Origin: Bacteroidetes oral taxon 274 str. F0058 | GTDB lineage: Bacteria > Bacteroidota > Bacteroidia > Bacteroidales > Paludibacteraceae | Length of the DNA stretch: 64,000 bases | Direction: 5' to 3' | NCBI GenBank assembly: GCA_000163695.1 | Contig: GG774890.1 | Location: 56,840 to 120,839 of the forward strand | Shown: positions 15,038-24,264 of the stretch, piece after piece | Numbering within the stretch: the stretch's first letter is position 1 | Layout of the letters: the number at the start of each line of letters is the position of its first letter | Made by a program: the position numbers and the translations under genes | The notes under the pieces: model-generated | Seen by the model: only the letters and a program-made list of their open reading frames with translations | Told to the model about the DNA's origin: nothing | The model's database searches: none

Positions 15038-16459
15038 ATGCCCTACATACCAAGTTCATCGAAAGCAGAGGAGTTTATTTGCCATAGCGAGATATTGGAT
15101 ACTATCCGATATGCCGAAGAGAATAAAAACAACCTGCCGCTTATCGACTCCATACTCGACGAAGCCGAAAAATGCGGCGGTATCGACCATCGTAGTGCGG
15201 CGGTGCTCCTCGAGTGCGACGACCGGGCGGTAAACGAACGAATATTCGACTTAGCCCGAAAGATAAAACATAAATTCTACGGCAGACGTATAGTGATGTT
15301 TGCCCCTCTATATCTATCTAACTACTGTGTAAACGGCTGTGTATATTGCCCGTATCACGCAAAAAACAAAAATATTGCCCGCCGAAAACTGACTCAAGAC
15401 GAGATTCGCCGCGAGGTGATAGCACTGCAAGATATGGGACACAAACGCCTCGCTCTGGAAGCGGGCGAGCACCCGACCTTAGCTCCGATAGAGTATATTC
15501 TGGAGTCGATAGAGACGATTTACGGCATAAAACACAAAAACGGAGCGATACGCAGGGTGAATGTCAATATCGCCGCCACCACTACGGAAAACTACAAGAA
15601 GCTAAACGATGCAGGTATAGGCACATATATCTTGTTCCAAGAGACGTACGACAAACAAAACTACGAGACGCTCCACCCCTACGGACCAAAGAGTAATTAC
15701 GCGTATCATACCGAAGCTATGGACCGTGCTATGGAAGCAGGTATCGACGACGTGGGTATAGGCGTACTTTTCGGACTGAACAACTACCGATACGACTTCG
15801 CCGGGCTGCTTATGCACGCCGAACATCTCGAAGCCCGTTTCGGTGTGGGTCCGCACACTATCAGCGTGCCCCGTATATGCCCTGCCGACAGCATAGACAC
15901 AGACGATTTCGACAACTCGATATCCGACGATATTTTCGGTAAAATAGTGGCAATAATACGCATAGCCGCTCCATACACAGGTATGATTATCTCCACACGC
16001 GAGTCTGAGGAGTCGCGACGAAAGGTATTGGAGCTCGGCGTATCGCAACTGAGCGGAGGCTCCTGCACGAGTGTCGGCGGTTACTCGAATGTAGCCGATA
16101 ATACAGACCATTCGGCTCAGTTCGATATCAGCGATACACGTACGCTCGACGAGATAGTACGTTGGCTGCTCGAGCTCGGTCATATACCGAGTTTCTGTAC
16201 CGCCTGTTACCGCCAAGGACGCACAGGCGACAGATTTATGGCTCTTGTAAAATCGGGCAAGATAGCCGACTGCTGCGGACCGAACGCACTGATGACGCTC
16301 AAAGAGTACCTCGAAGATTACGCCTCGGAAGGGACACTCAAAGAGGGACTCCGACTGATAGACGAAGAGCTCGGCTCTATCCCCAACGAAAAGATAAGAC
16401 TGCTTACCGTCCGCAACCTGAAATCCATAAGCGAGGGCAAACGCGACTTCAGATTTTGA
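15038..16459 (+). CDS. hydG: [FeFe] hydrogenase maturase HydG (tyrosine lyase)
   Basis: The 473-residue ThiH-like radical-SAM enzyme has Cys97, Cys101 and Cys104 (CVNGCVYC). A C-terminal auxiliary-cluster region starts with CTAC (in FCTACYRQGRTGDRF) and a further CC pair follows downstream. It splits tyrosine into CO, cyanide and p-cresol and builds the Fe(CO)2CN unit of the H-cluster. Its place after hydrogenase and hydE indicates one maturation operon. HydF, the scaffold GTPase, is not in the window. Length is normal for the family. Confidence 0.95.
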   Translation: MPYIPSSSKAEEFICHSEILDTIRYAEENKNNLPLIDSILDEAEKCGGIDHRSAAVLLECDDRAVNERIFDLARKIKHKFYGRRIVMFAPLYLSNYCVNGCVYCPYHAKNKNIARRKLTQDEIRREVIALQDMGHKRLALEAGEHPTLAPIEYILESIETIYGIKHKNGAIRRVNVNIAATTTENYKKLNDAGIGTYILFQETYDKQNYETLHPYGPKSNYAYHTEAMDRAMEAGIDDVGIGVLFGLNNYRYDFAGLLMHAEHLEARFGVGPHTISVPRICPADSIDTDDFDNSISDDIFGKIVAIIRIAAPYTGMIISTRESEESRRKVLELGVSQLSGGSCTSVGGYSNVADNTDHSAQFDISDTRTLDEIVRWLLELGHIPSFCTACYRQGRTGDRFMALVKSGKIADCCGPNALMTLKEYLEDYASEGTLKEGLRLIDEELGSIPNEKIRLLTVRNLKSISEGKRDFRF

Positions 16460-16485
16460 TGTATAAGGCTCAAAGCACCTTTATA

Positions 16486-17226
16486 TCACTTCTTTATCAA
16501 CAATCTCCTAAGTACATTACTCAGCAACGTAAGCCTGTACGATATTCTATCTGTAAAACTCAATCTGCTTTTACCCGCCGCACTCGAGGTGTTTGCTCCG
16601 TGTCGTCTGTACAGTATGAGCGGTATACTGCACAATCTCACCGCCTTATGCCATTCTGCTATCAATCCGAGCCAAATATCGTGAGGTACGGGAGCTTCGG
16701 GCAACGGCAGGGCTTCGTCGAGCAGTTCGCGACGAAACGCCATACAACAACCTAAATATGCATTATTCAGAATATTCCGAATAAATCCTTTATGAGACCT
16801 ATTCGCTGCAAAATACGATTCGTTTATCACCGTTTCGTCTACATCGATTACCGAACAGTCGTGCAGAATAAGCAGGCAGTCGTTTTTTTCGAACAATTGC
16901 TTTACGGTTCGAACTTTGCCTTGACACCAAATGTCGTCTTGGTCTGATAGAAATATCAAATCGCCCTTGGCGTGTCTCAGAGCATTTTCGAAATTACGTG
17001 TAACGTGCTCGAAAGAATACTTTACTTTTTGTTTTTTATCCCGACTGTGGTCGAAAACTTTTATTCTGTCGTCGGCAAAAGAGGCTATAATATTCAGAGT
17101 ATCGTCGGTAGATCCGTCGTCGGATATGACTATTTCGTCTTCTAGGTCTAACTGTACGATGATAGACTCTATCTGTGGACGAATATATTTTTCACCATTG
17201 TATGTCGCTATACAAACCGAAATCAT
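16486..17226 (-). CDS. Family 2 glycosyltransferase
   Basis: The 246-residue GT-A protein begins ISVCIATYNGEKYI and has the nucleotide-sugar segment VISDDGSTDDT and a DxD-type LSDQDDIW. Acceptor-side residues PHDIWLG follow. It should transfer a sugar from a nucleotide donor to a surface glycan such as O-antigen or capsule; the substrate is unknown. Its ATG overlaps the stop of the upstream glycosyltransferase by 4 bp (17223-17226), so the pair is translationally coupled. Cytoplasmic, no membrane helix. Confidence 0.88.
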   Translation of the reverse strand: MISVCIATYNGEKYIRPQIESIIVQLDLEDEIVISDDGSTDDTLNIIASFADDRIKVFDHSRDKKQKVKYSFEHVTRNFENALRHAKGDLIFLSDQDDIWCQGKVRTVKQLFEKNDCLLILHDCSVIDVDETVINESYFAANRSHKGFIRNILNNAYLGCCMAFRRELLDEALPLPEAPVPHDIWLGLIAEWHKAVRLCSIPLILYRRHGANTSSAAGKSRLSFTDRISYRLTLLSNVLRRLLIKK

Positions 17227-18056
17227 TTTTTGCCTATAAGTGCTTTGAATGTAATTTGCGTTCTACGCCTGTCTCGGAGTCTTATCCATTGTTTTATGAG
17301 CCTTATGGCAAGACGTATTTTGTACGAAATGTAGTGTGTCATTGTCAGCTCGGTTGCGACAAACCGCTGCTCTGCCGCCAAGAAATCCGCCAACCTATTG
17401 TACGACATCGAATTATCCAAAAGCGATAGACTGTGCGAGATATGTGTGTCAAGCACTTCGACGGATTTCTTATGTACGGCTATTTGTCGATATAGCCAAT
17501 GGTCTAACATATCCAACGGATAAAGTTCGCTGAAACCGCCAATCGACATAACGAAGTCTGTACTGAGCAACGATAATGAATTGAAAGCCACAATATTGCC
17601 GGAATACGTACCGGCTACCGTTATGGGTGTCGTTTCCCACATCACTGGATTTATTTTCTCGGGGGAGATAATCCGATTGCCATATTTTAGCAAAGGCACA
17701 GCCGCCACTACATCGGGGCTTGGGGTTGTTTGGTTAAGAAAACGATTGAGAGCCTCAAAATACTCGGCAGTCGGCTCTGTATCGTGGTCGAGCAGAAGAA
17801 GCCATTGCCTGCCGCCTGCTTGGGCTTTCTGCAAAGCAAAGTTATATGCTCGAGCCAGCATATCGTTTTTGGGGGCATTTACCGCTATATATCCATCGCC
17901 ACCGGGGACAGATATGGACGTGTCGTTGTTGTATACTATCAGTTCGTAATCAACTCTAAGCCGTCCGATATGCCTTAGAAGGCTTACAAATGCTTTACTC
18001 TCCTCAGGTAAGACACCGTACAGAACCAACACTATCTCTACCGACGTATTACTCAT
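17223..18056 (-). CDS. Family 2 glycosyltransferase (rhamnosyltransferase-like)
   Basis: The 277-residue protein has a GT2 start (VEIVLVLYGVLPEESKAFVSLL), NND in IVYNNDTS and a DxD-type LLLLDHDTEP. The layout resembles WbbL-like rhamnosyltransferases, but the donor sugar is not certain. It is the first gene of a two-gene operon with the downstream glycosyltransferase. No capsule or O-antigen cluster surrounds it, so this is an isolated pair. Confidence 0.82.
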   Translation of the reverse strand: MSNTSVEIVLVLYGVLPEESKAFVSLLRHIGRLRVDYELIVYNNDTSISVPGGDGYIAVNAPKNDMLARAYNFALQKAQAGGRQWLLLLDHDTEPTAEYFEALNRFLNQTTPSPDVVAAVPLLKYGNRIISPEKINPVMWETTPITVAGTYSGNIVAFNSLSLLSTDFVMSIGGFSELYPLDMLDHWLYRQIAVHKKSVEVLDTHISHSLSLLDNSMSYNRLADFLAAEQRFVATELTMTHYISYKIRLAIRLIKQWIRLRDRRRTQITFKALIGKK

Positions 18057-18135
18057 ATCGTATCTGCGATTTTCTCATTTAGAGAGGCTTATCTATCGAA
18101 GTCAAATGCGATTATCCGTTGTTTTTTGTACAAAA

Positions 18136-18176
18136 ATTACAGAAGACGTCCTGATGTACGGACTGTCCTCTGTAAT
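18136..18176 (-). terminator. Terminator after floA
   Basis: A long stem (18136-18151 with 18160-18176, one bulge) with an 8-nt loop is flanked by A- and T-rich runs on both sides. It separates nfeD-floA from the glycosyltransferases. Confidence 0.8.
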
Positions 18177-18195
18177 ACTTTTTTTGCCCGACACT

Positions 18196-19170
18196 TTATT
18201 TTTTTTGCTGATTTGTGGGCTTGCCGATAGCATCACGCATAGAGGTGTCTGCTTCTATATTTTTCATTCGATAATAATCCATTATACCGAGATTTCCCTG
18301 TCTGAAAGCCTCTGCCATAGCCAGCGGTACCTGTGCTTCGGCTTCTATCACTTTGGCTTTTGCCTCCTGAGCCTTTGCTTTCATCTCCTGCTCTAAGGCT
18401 ATCGCCATAGCACGACGCTCTTCGGCACGAGCCTGAGCGATATTTTTATCTGCCTCAGCCTGATCCATTTGCAGATTGGCTCCGATATTTTTACCCACGT
18501 CCACATCGGCAATATCGATAGATAGTATCTCGAAAGCAGTACCCGCGTCGAGCCCCTTGCTCAAAACGAGCTTAGATATAGAGTCGGGATTCTCGAGCAC
18601 AAGTTTGTGCGACATAGCCGAACCTATGGAAGACACGATGCCCTCGCCTACACGAGCCAAGATAGTCTCCTCGCCCGCTCCGCCGACGAGTTGGCGAATA
18701 TTGGCACGAACCGTTACACGAGCTTTTGCCAACAGCTGTATACCGTCTTTTGCCACCGAGGTAACAATGGGTGTGTCTATCACTTTCGGGTTTACAGACA
18801 TCTGCACGGCATCGAGGACATTACGTCCTGCAAGGTCGATGGCGGTTGCCATTTTGAACGACAGTTCGATATTGGCTTTCGATGCCGACACCAAAGCGTG
18901 AACAACCTTTTCGACGTGTCCGCCTGCAAGGTAGTGTGCCTCGAGGTCGTCGCGTTTGATGTCGAGCAGACCCGCTTTGTGTGCCTCTATCATAGCGTTC
19001 ACTATGATAGGAGCGGGCACTTTACGCAGACGCATCAGGAAAAGTTGTAATAACGATATGCTTACACCTGCGGCTTTCGCATTTATCCACAATAGTATAG
19101 GCACAAAATAGAAAAAGATTATGAGCAATATAAATATTACAATTGCTCCCCCAACGAATAACAAATCCAT
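18196..19170 (-). CDS. floA: Flotillin-like protein FloA
   Basis: The 324-residue protein has one N-terminal membrane helix (VGGAIVIFILLIIFFYFVPILLW), an SPFH/PHB region and an Ala/Glu-rich coiled coil (about 225-300: AEADKNIAQARAEERRAMA). It matches the UPF0365/FloA family, which organises membrane microdomains and affects signalling and secretion. It lies 47 bp after nfeD on the same strand, the classic NfeD-flotillin pairing. Confidence 0.93.
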   Translation of the reverse strand: MDLLFVGGAIVIFILLIIFFYFVPILLWINAKAAGVSISLLQLFLMRLRKVPAPIIVNAMIEAHKAGLLDIKRDDLEAHYLAGGHVEKVVHALVSASKANIELSFKMATAIDLAGRNVLDAVQMSVNPKVIDTPIVTSVAKDGIQLLAKARVTVRANIRQLVGGAGEETILARVGEGIVSSIGSAMSHKLVLENPDSISKLVLSKGLDAGTAFEILSIDIADVDVGKNIGANLQMDQAEADKNIAQARAEERRAMAIALEQEMKAKAQEAKAKVIEAEAQVPLAMAEAFRQGNLGIMDYYRMKNIEADTSMRDAIGKPTNQQKK

Positions 19171-19217
19171 AAATTATATTTTTTATTTATATTTATATTT
19201 CAACCAGTTAACGCAAA

Positions 19218-19685
19218 TTATGCTTGTGCCCTTCGCACCAATATTTCTTGTTTGTCGGCAGCAATCACCTCTATATCCGTATCGGCATCTACAAATCCCC
19301 TGATAGACTTTACTTCCGTTATTTTACCGTTTATTTCGGCGTTGCCTATCGGAGCGAGTCTCGACAACGACACCCCTCTGTCGCCCACTTTTATATTGGT
19401 GTCTTTACCCTCCACAGTGCTTTTTATCTCGGCTTGCAGAGAAATCTTATCCATCACGCCTGTCTTTATAAACAAGTACACCGAAATAGAAAATATTACG
19501 ACAACGGCAACGACCGTATACCAACCCACCGTTGCTCCGTAGTACGAGAAAGAGAGCCAAGCGGCGGCAGCCAGACACAGTCCTCCTGCTATACCTGCAA
19601 TAGTAATACCCGGCAAAAAGAATATTTCCAGCAGCAGGAAAGCTATCCCCAACACTATAAGGGTAATGATTAATGCTAATATCAT
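19218..19685 (-). CDS. NfeD-like membrane protein
   Basis: The 155-residue protein has three to four hydrophobic helices in its first 90 residues, then a soluble OB-fold (GDRGVSLSRLAPIGNAEINGK). This is the short NfeD form without the N-terminal protease domain. Short NfeD proteins bind flotillins in the membrane; the downstream floA supports that. A promoter sits immediately upstream (19710-19717). Confidence 0.88.
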   Translation of the reverse strand: MILALIITLIVLGIAFLLLEIFFLPGITIAGIAGGLCLAAAAWLSFSYYGATVGWYTVVAVVVIFSISVYLFIKTGVMDKISLQAEIKSTVEGKDTNIKVGDRGVSLSRLAPIGNAEINGKITEVKSIRGFVDADTDIEVIAADKQEILVRRAQA

Positions 19686-19709
19686 ATTGTTATTCTATTA
19701 TTTTTTTTG

Positions 19710-19717
19710 CAAAGATA
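19710..19717 (-). promoter_or_regulatory. Promoter -7 element of nfeD-floA
   Basis: TATCTTTG on the leftward strand, 24 bp before the nfeD ATG. Confidence 0.6.
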
Positions 19718-19755
19718 TAAAAATTAGCTAAAACATAAATAACATATACAAAAGT

Positions 19756-19927
19756 TGAGGGTCGAGATTATCTCTCGAACCCCCAACCCTCATGAAGAAA
19801 GAATTTATTTAATTATTATTTGTGCACGAAAGCAATATAATGTCTATCTCTGTAACTCCTTCATTTGTATGTGTTTCAATTTATAAACGGCGATTCTACA
19901 CAATCAACTTATTATTAATTGATTTGT
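19756..19927 (-). ncRNA. Candidate small RNA between the secreted-protein gene and nfeD
   Basis: A TACCTTTG element on the leftward strand (19933-19940) has no open frame behind it. About 150 bp downstream a strong hairpin (19756-19767 with 19773-19792, an 8-nt bulge) is followed by CTTTTG. Promoter plus terminator without a gene suggests a transcript of about 170 nt. The hairpin could instead terminate the upstream gene that ends at 20095. I see nothing else in the 19686-20094 gap. Confidence 0.4.
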
Positions 19928-19932
19928 CGGCA

Positions 19933-19940
19933 CAAAGGTA
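19933..19940 (-). promoter_or_regulatory. Promoter -7 element with no gene behind it
   Basis: TACCTTTG on the leftward strand, about 150 bp after the stop of the 20095-21624 gene and 250 bp before nfeD. It is assigned to the candidate small RNA. Confidence 0.5.
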
Positions 19941-20094
19941 CAATTTTATACCCAAAAGCATATCAAAATGCAACGCGTTTTAACTATTTTTATAACACTG
20001 CCGTATGCTATTTTTTTTACACTATTATTTACCGACAGTATCGTTATAACTATACGAACGCTGTTTCGTAAAATTACAACGGTTTTAACATCAA

Positions 20095-21624
20095 TTAATA
20101 TACGAGAGTTTTTACGCTACTACCTCCGACATTTATAAAATAAACACCCTGCGGGAGTTGTATCTCCGCTGTTGTAGAGGTTGTTGCCACAGAACGAACA
20201 AGAATACCCGACAGGGAATATACTTTTACCGTATTCAGAGGCTTTTTGCTGTTTATGTATACAACGCCTTCACCTCCGTATACAACGATATTGTTGTCTG
20301 AGGTCGCCGTATTGATGCTTGTCTTTACGTGCTCTATCACTATTTGTTCTTTCACGGCATTGCCTGCAAGCTCCACTTTATGAGTGCTGTTGTTTAAGGC
20401 AGCTCCTTGAGGTTGTGTTATTTGGCAATCATTGAGAGTAAGTGTCGCTATATTGATGATGGAGCCTTCCGTATTTCCCGTTGCCTTGACGGTAGCGTTG
20501 TTTACTATCAATGCCTCTTTATTTGCTCCGTCGTAGCCCGCAATACCTGCTTTACCCGTTATCTGTGTCGTATTTTTCTCTCCGAAAGTAAGAGTAACAT
20601 TCTTATTTATAAAAATACCAGATTTGTTTTTGCTTGTTACTTTCAGTTCTCCATTACCTTCGATAGTAGTATTGCCTGCCAAATCGATACCATACCAGTC
20701 CGCTTCCACAGAGTTTGTGCCTACTATATTGACTTTCAAATCCGTGACGCTTATATTCGAAATACCTGTATTTTCTTTTGGGGTATTGGGTACAATAATC
20801 GTTGCATCTTCCAACGTAAGGGTTTTGTTTTTATCGTTGTATCTTACTTTTCCACTTATCCCTTCCCCTGTGATATTCGACGAATTATCGGAAGTAACGT
20901 CTATGCCTGCTATCTTGATTCCGTATTTTACGGGAGCGTTACTGCCCGGTTGTATAATGACTTGCTCTGTTACTTTCTTCCCATCAAATTCTACGCAATG
21001 AGCTTCGCTGTTAAAAAATGCTCCCAGAGGTTGGGTGATTTTACAGTTTTCGAGCACAAGCCCTGCCAAGCGACTGATAGAGGCTCCGTCCGAGTTGCTT
21101 GTCGCTTTTACGGTGGCGTTGTTTACTACAAGCTTCTCTTCATTCTTGCCTAAGACTCCGCCTATACCTGCAAAATTTCCTTTGGCGACCACACAACAGC
21201 CGTCTTTTATGGTAAGTGTGGTATTATAATCTACCTGAATACCCATAAACATATCGCTTTCTGAGGTTAAAGTACAGCCCTCACCCGTAATTTGAGTATT
21301 GGCTTTTATCATCATACCTGCAAGATTGACTGTATTGATGGTATTTTCTCCTATAAGCTTGATAGTCAGTCCATCTACTCCTTTGTTCTCTATTCCGCAT
21401 TTGAAGTCGGAGTCATAGATAACCGCATTGTCGAGAGTTAGGGTTTTAGAGTCGGGGTCGTAGCTTATTTTGCCTTTGGTTATCCCGTCGCCTGTAATAT
21501 TAGAGGCATTGTCCGATGTTACTTGTATGTCCGCTACGTACAACTCGTATTTGGTTTGTGTCTGTGCCATACCAGACAGAGTTGCCATTACGACAACCGT
21601 CATAAGTAAAAAGTATCTTTTCAT
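20095..21624 (-). CDS. Secreted two-repeat protein with type IX sorting-like C-terminus
   Basis: The 509-residue protein has a signal peptide (MKRYFLLMTVVVMATLSGMAQ). Two tandem repeats of about 200 residues follow, each starting with a strand pattern such as DIQVTSDNASNITGDGI and DIDVTSDNSSNITGEGI, then KTLTLDNA/KTLTLEDA. Repeated beta-rich segments suggest a beta-helix or carbohydrate-binding fold. The last 80 residues (VKVYSLSGILVRS to LPQGVYFINVGG) match the Por/type IX secretion C-terminal sorting domain that anchors proteins on the cell surface. The function is unknown. Single gene; no clear promoter element within 100 bp upstream. Confidence 0.78.
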   Translation of the reverse strand: MKRYFLLMTVVVMATLSGMAQTQTKYELYVADIQVTSDNASNITGDGITKGKISYDPDSKTLTLDNAVIYDSDFKCGIENKGVDGLTIKLIGENTINTVNLAGMMIKANTQITGEGCTLTSESDMFMGIQVDYNTTLTIKDGCCVVAKGNFAGIGGVLGKNEEKLVVNNATVKATSNSDGASISRLAGLVLENCKITQPLGAFFNSEAHCVEFDGKKVTEQVIIQPGSNAPVKYGIKIAGIDVTSDNSSNITGEGISGKVRYNDKNKTLTLEDATIIVPNTPKENTGISNISVTDLKVNIVGTNSVEADWYGIDLAGNTTIEGNGELKVTSKNKSGIFINKNVTLTFGEKNTTQITGKAGIAGYDGANKEALIVNNATVKATGNTEGSIINIATLTLNDCQITQPQGAALNNSTHKVELAGNAVKEQIVIEHVKTSINTATSDNNIVVYGGEGVVYINSKKPLNTVKVYSLSGILVRSVATTSTTAEIQLPQGVYFINVGGSSVKTLVY

Positions 21625-21755
21625 TTGTTTTAAAATATTTTTTTGATTAAACGATTTAGTTTTGGTCGGCGAAATTACAATATTCCGCCATAATGCAATA
21701 TACCTAAAAGTAATGATTTTATAGGGGCAAAATCACTACATTTAGGTATAAAAAA

Positions 21756-21785
21756 GAACGTTATTCTCAAAAGCGAATAATGTTC
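21756..21785. terminator. Hairpin with flanking A/T runs
   Basis: GAACGTTATTC pairs with GAATAATGTTC (one G-T pair) around an 8-nt loop, flanked by A6 and TTT. It could end a leftward transcript upstream of the secreted-protein gene or insulate the two divergent genes. No gene seen in 21625-22018. Confidence 0.5.
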
Positions 21786-21891
21786 TTTCAGGTGTAGATA
21801 AGGCTGTAAGGTGATTTTAGATTTATTGTTGCCGATATTTGCAAAATGAAATGATTATTACGGGGTAATGCTTCTTTGTATTTTCGGCATA

Positions 21892-21920
21892 ATCTTATAA
21901 CTTTATAAGTTGAACTTTCA
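21892..21920. repeat. 29-bp dispersed repeat, copy 2
   Basis: Matches 246-274 with one mismatch, same orientation. It lies in the leader region before the PpiC lipoprotein promoter. Confidence 0.7.
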
Positions 21921-21967
21921 ATCCATAAAAAATATTAATTCTATATGGCTTTATACTAAAAAAATAG

Positions 21968-21975
21968 TACCTTTG
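21968..21975 (+). promoter_or_regulatory. Promoter -7 element of the PpiC/SurA operon
   Basis: TACCTTTG on the + strand, 43 bp before the ATG at 22019. Confidence 0.65.
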
Positions 21976-22018
21976 CCTGCTATTAGTAATAAATACTGTT
22001 ACGTCAAATAAAAAGAAT

Positions 22019-22864
22019 ATGAACAGAGTTGTGTTTGTCGCTTTTTTGTTTTTGCTGTTTGGTTGTTCGTCCAAGACGACACATTTGGCAGATAATGTCA
22101 TTGCTAAGGCTTTTGATAAGACTCTGACACAGAGAGACCTTACTCCAATATTGGAGCAAGCGAAAGATTCTCCAGACAGTGTGAAGTTCATCGAAAATTA
22201 TCTGAAAAAATGGGCTATCGACGAGATACTGTACAAAGAAGCTGCGGACTATTATAGAAACGACGAGCAGATAAACAGTCAGGTAGAGGAGTATCGTCAG
22301 ACGCTTGTGCTAAACAAATACAAACAGGCTTTGGCTGAGGAAAAAAGCAAAGCTCCTACGACAGAAGAAATTGCAAGTTTTTATGTAAAAAACAAATCGA
22401 ACTTCACTCTGTCTGAGCCGATAATAAAAGGGGCTTTCCTTAGCATCACAAACGGCTCGCCGAATATAAAGCATTTGCGTGAAGCAATGAAAAAGTTAGA
22501 CAGAGAGTCTATCGACGAGATAGAACGCATAAGCCTCAAGCACCCGATGACTTATAGTTTCTTCTTGGATAAGTGGGTGAAGTTATCAGACGTCAGTTAT
22601 ATGATACCCAAGAACATTATGGTCAATGTCTCGGGGTTTGCATCGAATAAAATGTACGAGTATAAGGACAGTGTATTGTCGTATATGTTCAAAATAGTCG
22701 ATTTCAAGTCGCAGAATAGTGCTATGCCTTTCGAGTTGGCAAAAGACGAAATAGAGTATCTGCTCAAAGAGAAAAACGATAAAATAATTCTGGATAGGTA
22801 TCTGGAAGAGCTATTTGCCAAACAACAGAAAAAAGGCAACATTGTAATCAATATTAAAAAGTAA
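22019..22864 (+). CDS. SurA-like periplasmic lipoprotein without a clear PPIase domain
   Basis: The 281-residue protein has a lipoprotein signal with lipobox LLFGC, so Cys16 is probably acylated and the protein is membrane-anchored in the periplasm. Residues about 30-130 are helical and resemble the SurA/PpiC N-terminal chaperone region (FIENYLKKWAIDEILYKEAADYY). The rest (EEIASFYVKNKSNFTLSEPIIKGAFL) fits a degenerate parvulin domain. It is 32 bp upstream of surA, and paired genes of this type are common in Bacteroidetes. It probably assists outer-membrane protein folding; enzyme activity is doubtful. Confidence 0.75.
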   Translation: MNRVVFVAFLFLLFGCSSKTTHLADNVIAKAFDKTLTQRDLTPILEQAKDSPDSVKFIENYLKKWAIDEILYKEAADYYRNDEQINSQVEEYRQTLVLNKYKQALAEEKSKAPTTEEIASFYVKNKSNFTLSEPIIKGAFLSITNGSPNIKHLREAMKKLDRESIDEIERISLKHPMTYSFFLDKWVKLSDVSYMIPKNIMVNVSGFASNKMYEYKDSVLSYMFKIVDFKSQNSAMPFELAKDEIEYLLKEKNDKIILDRYLEELFAKQQKKGNIVINIKK

Positions 22865-22896
22865 TATCACACAAGAAAAAAAACAAAATACATATA

Positions 22897-24243
22897 ATGA
22901 AAAGATTAACGATAATCATAACCATACTCTGTTCGCTATCGGCGGCAAGTGCTCAGAAAAGAGTAATCGACGGAGTAGTTTGGATCGTGGGCGAAAATTC
23001 GATACTGAGATCGGAGGTCGAAGAGCAGCGTCAGATGGCTAATTACAATGGCGTCAAGTTTGATGGAGACCCGAATTGCTTGATAGCGGAGCAGATAGCC
23101 GTGCAGCAGTTGTTTCTACACCAAGCCTCGCTCGACAGTATCGTGGCAAACGAAGGACAAGTCTCTACACGTGTCAATATGCAGATAAACCAATATATCG
23201 CCGAGATAGGCTCACAGGAGAAACTCGAAGAGTACTTCAAAAAGTCCATCAACGAGATACGCGAAGAGCTTTTCGAAGCCATCAAACGGCAGATGGTAGT
23301 GCAGGAAGTACAGCAGAAAATTATCGGCAACAACAAAATGTCTCCTTCGGAGGTGCGTAAGTTTTTTGAGAGTATGAAACCCGACAGTATCCCTACTATG
23401 CCCGCTACCGTAGAGGTACAGGTGATTCGCTTGGAACCGAATATTACAGACGCACAGAGGGAGGAGGTGAAAAATCGTCTGCGTGATTTGGCAGAGCGTG
23501 TAAACAAGGGTAATGCCGATTTCACTATGCTTGCCCGACTGTATTCCGAAGACGAAGGCACTTCAAAGCAAGGCGGTAGTCTCGGTTTTTTCGGCAGGGG
23601 TATGATGGAACCCGAGTTTTCGAACGTGGCTTTCGACCTTCACGAGCCGGGTAAAGTCTCACGTGTGGTAGAGACCATTTACGGCTATCATATTATCCAA
23701 CTCGTAGAGAAGAAAGGCGACCGTATCAATTGCCGCCATATACTGATGCGTCCGAAGGTGTCCGACGATGTGAAAAAGGCCACTCTGGCACGTCTCGACA
23801 GTATATCGTTCTCTATCAAGAACAATACGATGACGTTCGAAGAGGCGGCAATGAGGTTCTCTTCCGATAAAAACACAAGGCTCAACGGAGGTCTGATGAG
23901 CAATCCCAATTCGGGCTCGTCTCGCTTCGAGTATCAGAACCTACCCGCCGAGATAGCCAAAGAGGTGTATAATATGCAGAAAGGTGAAATATCGAAACCG
24001 TTTGCTATGATAGATACTCAACTCGGCAGAGAGGTATATGTGGTGGTGAAAATCAAAGATAAACTCGACTCTCATAAGGCAAACCTTACAGACGACTATC
24101 AGGTAATCAAACGCTATTGCGAAAATATCAAAAGCGAAGAGATACTCGACAACTGGGTGAAAAACAAGATAAAAAACACCTACATATATATGACGCCCGA
24201 ATACCGCGACTGTCGGTTTAAATACAAAGGTTGGATAAAATAA
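22897..24243 (+). CDS. surA: SurA-type peptidyl-prolyl isomerase / OMP chaperone
   Basis: The 448-residue protein has a signal peptide (MKRLTIIITILCSLSAASAQ), a SurA N-terminal helical domain (VDGVVWIVGENSILRSEVEEQ), then two parvulin domains. The first is at about 170-275, with GGSLGFFGRGMM and VVETIYGYHIIQL; the second is at about 275-385. It binds unfolded outer-membrane proteins in the periplasm and isomerises proline bonds. It follows the PpiC lipoprotein in one operon. Complete. Confidence 0.9.
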   Translation: MKRLTIIITILCSLSAASAQKRVIDGVVWIVGENSILRSEVEEQRQMANYNGVKFDGDPNCLIAEQIAVQQLFLHQASLDSIVANEGQVSTRVNMQINQYIAEIGSQEKLEEYFKKSINEIREELFEAIKRQMVVQEVQQKIIGNNKMSPSEVRKFFESMKPDSIPTMPATVEVQVIRLEPNITDAQREEVKNRLRDLAERVNKGNADFTMLARLYSEDEGTSKQGGSLGFFGRGMMEPEFSNVAFDLHEPGKVSRVVETIYGYHIIQLVEKKGDRINCRHILMRPKVSDDVKKATLARLDSISFSIKNNTMTFEEAAMRFSSDKNTRLNGGLMSNPNSGSSRFEYQNLPAEIAKEVYNMQKGEISKPFAMIDTQLGREVYVVVKIKDKLDSHKANLTDDYQVIKRYCENIKSEEILDNWVKNKIKNTYIYMTPEYRDCRFKYKGWIK

Positions 24244-24264
24244 ATATATCTGTTATAAAAGACA

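Noticed and set aside
15602..16216. 204-codon frame antisense to hydG
   Set aside because: Shadow of a certain gene; low-complexity composition.
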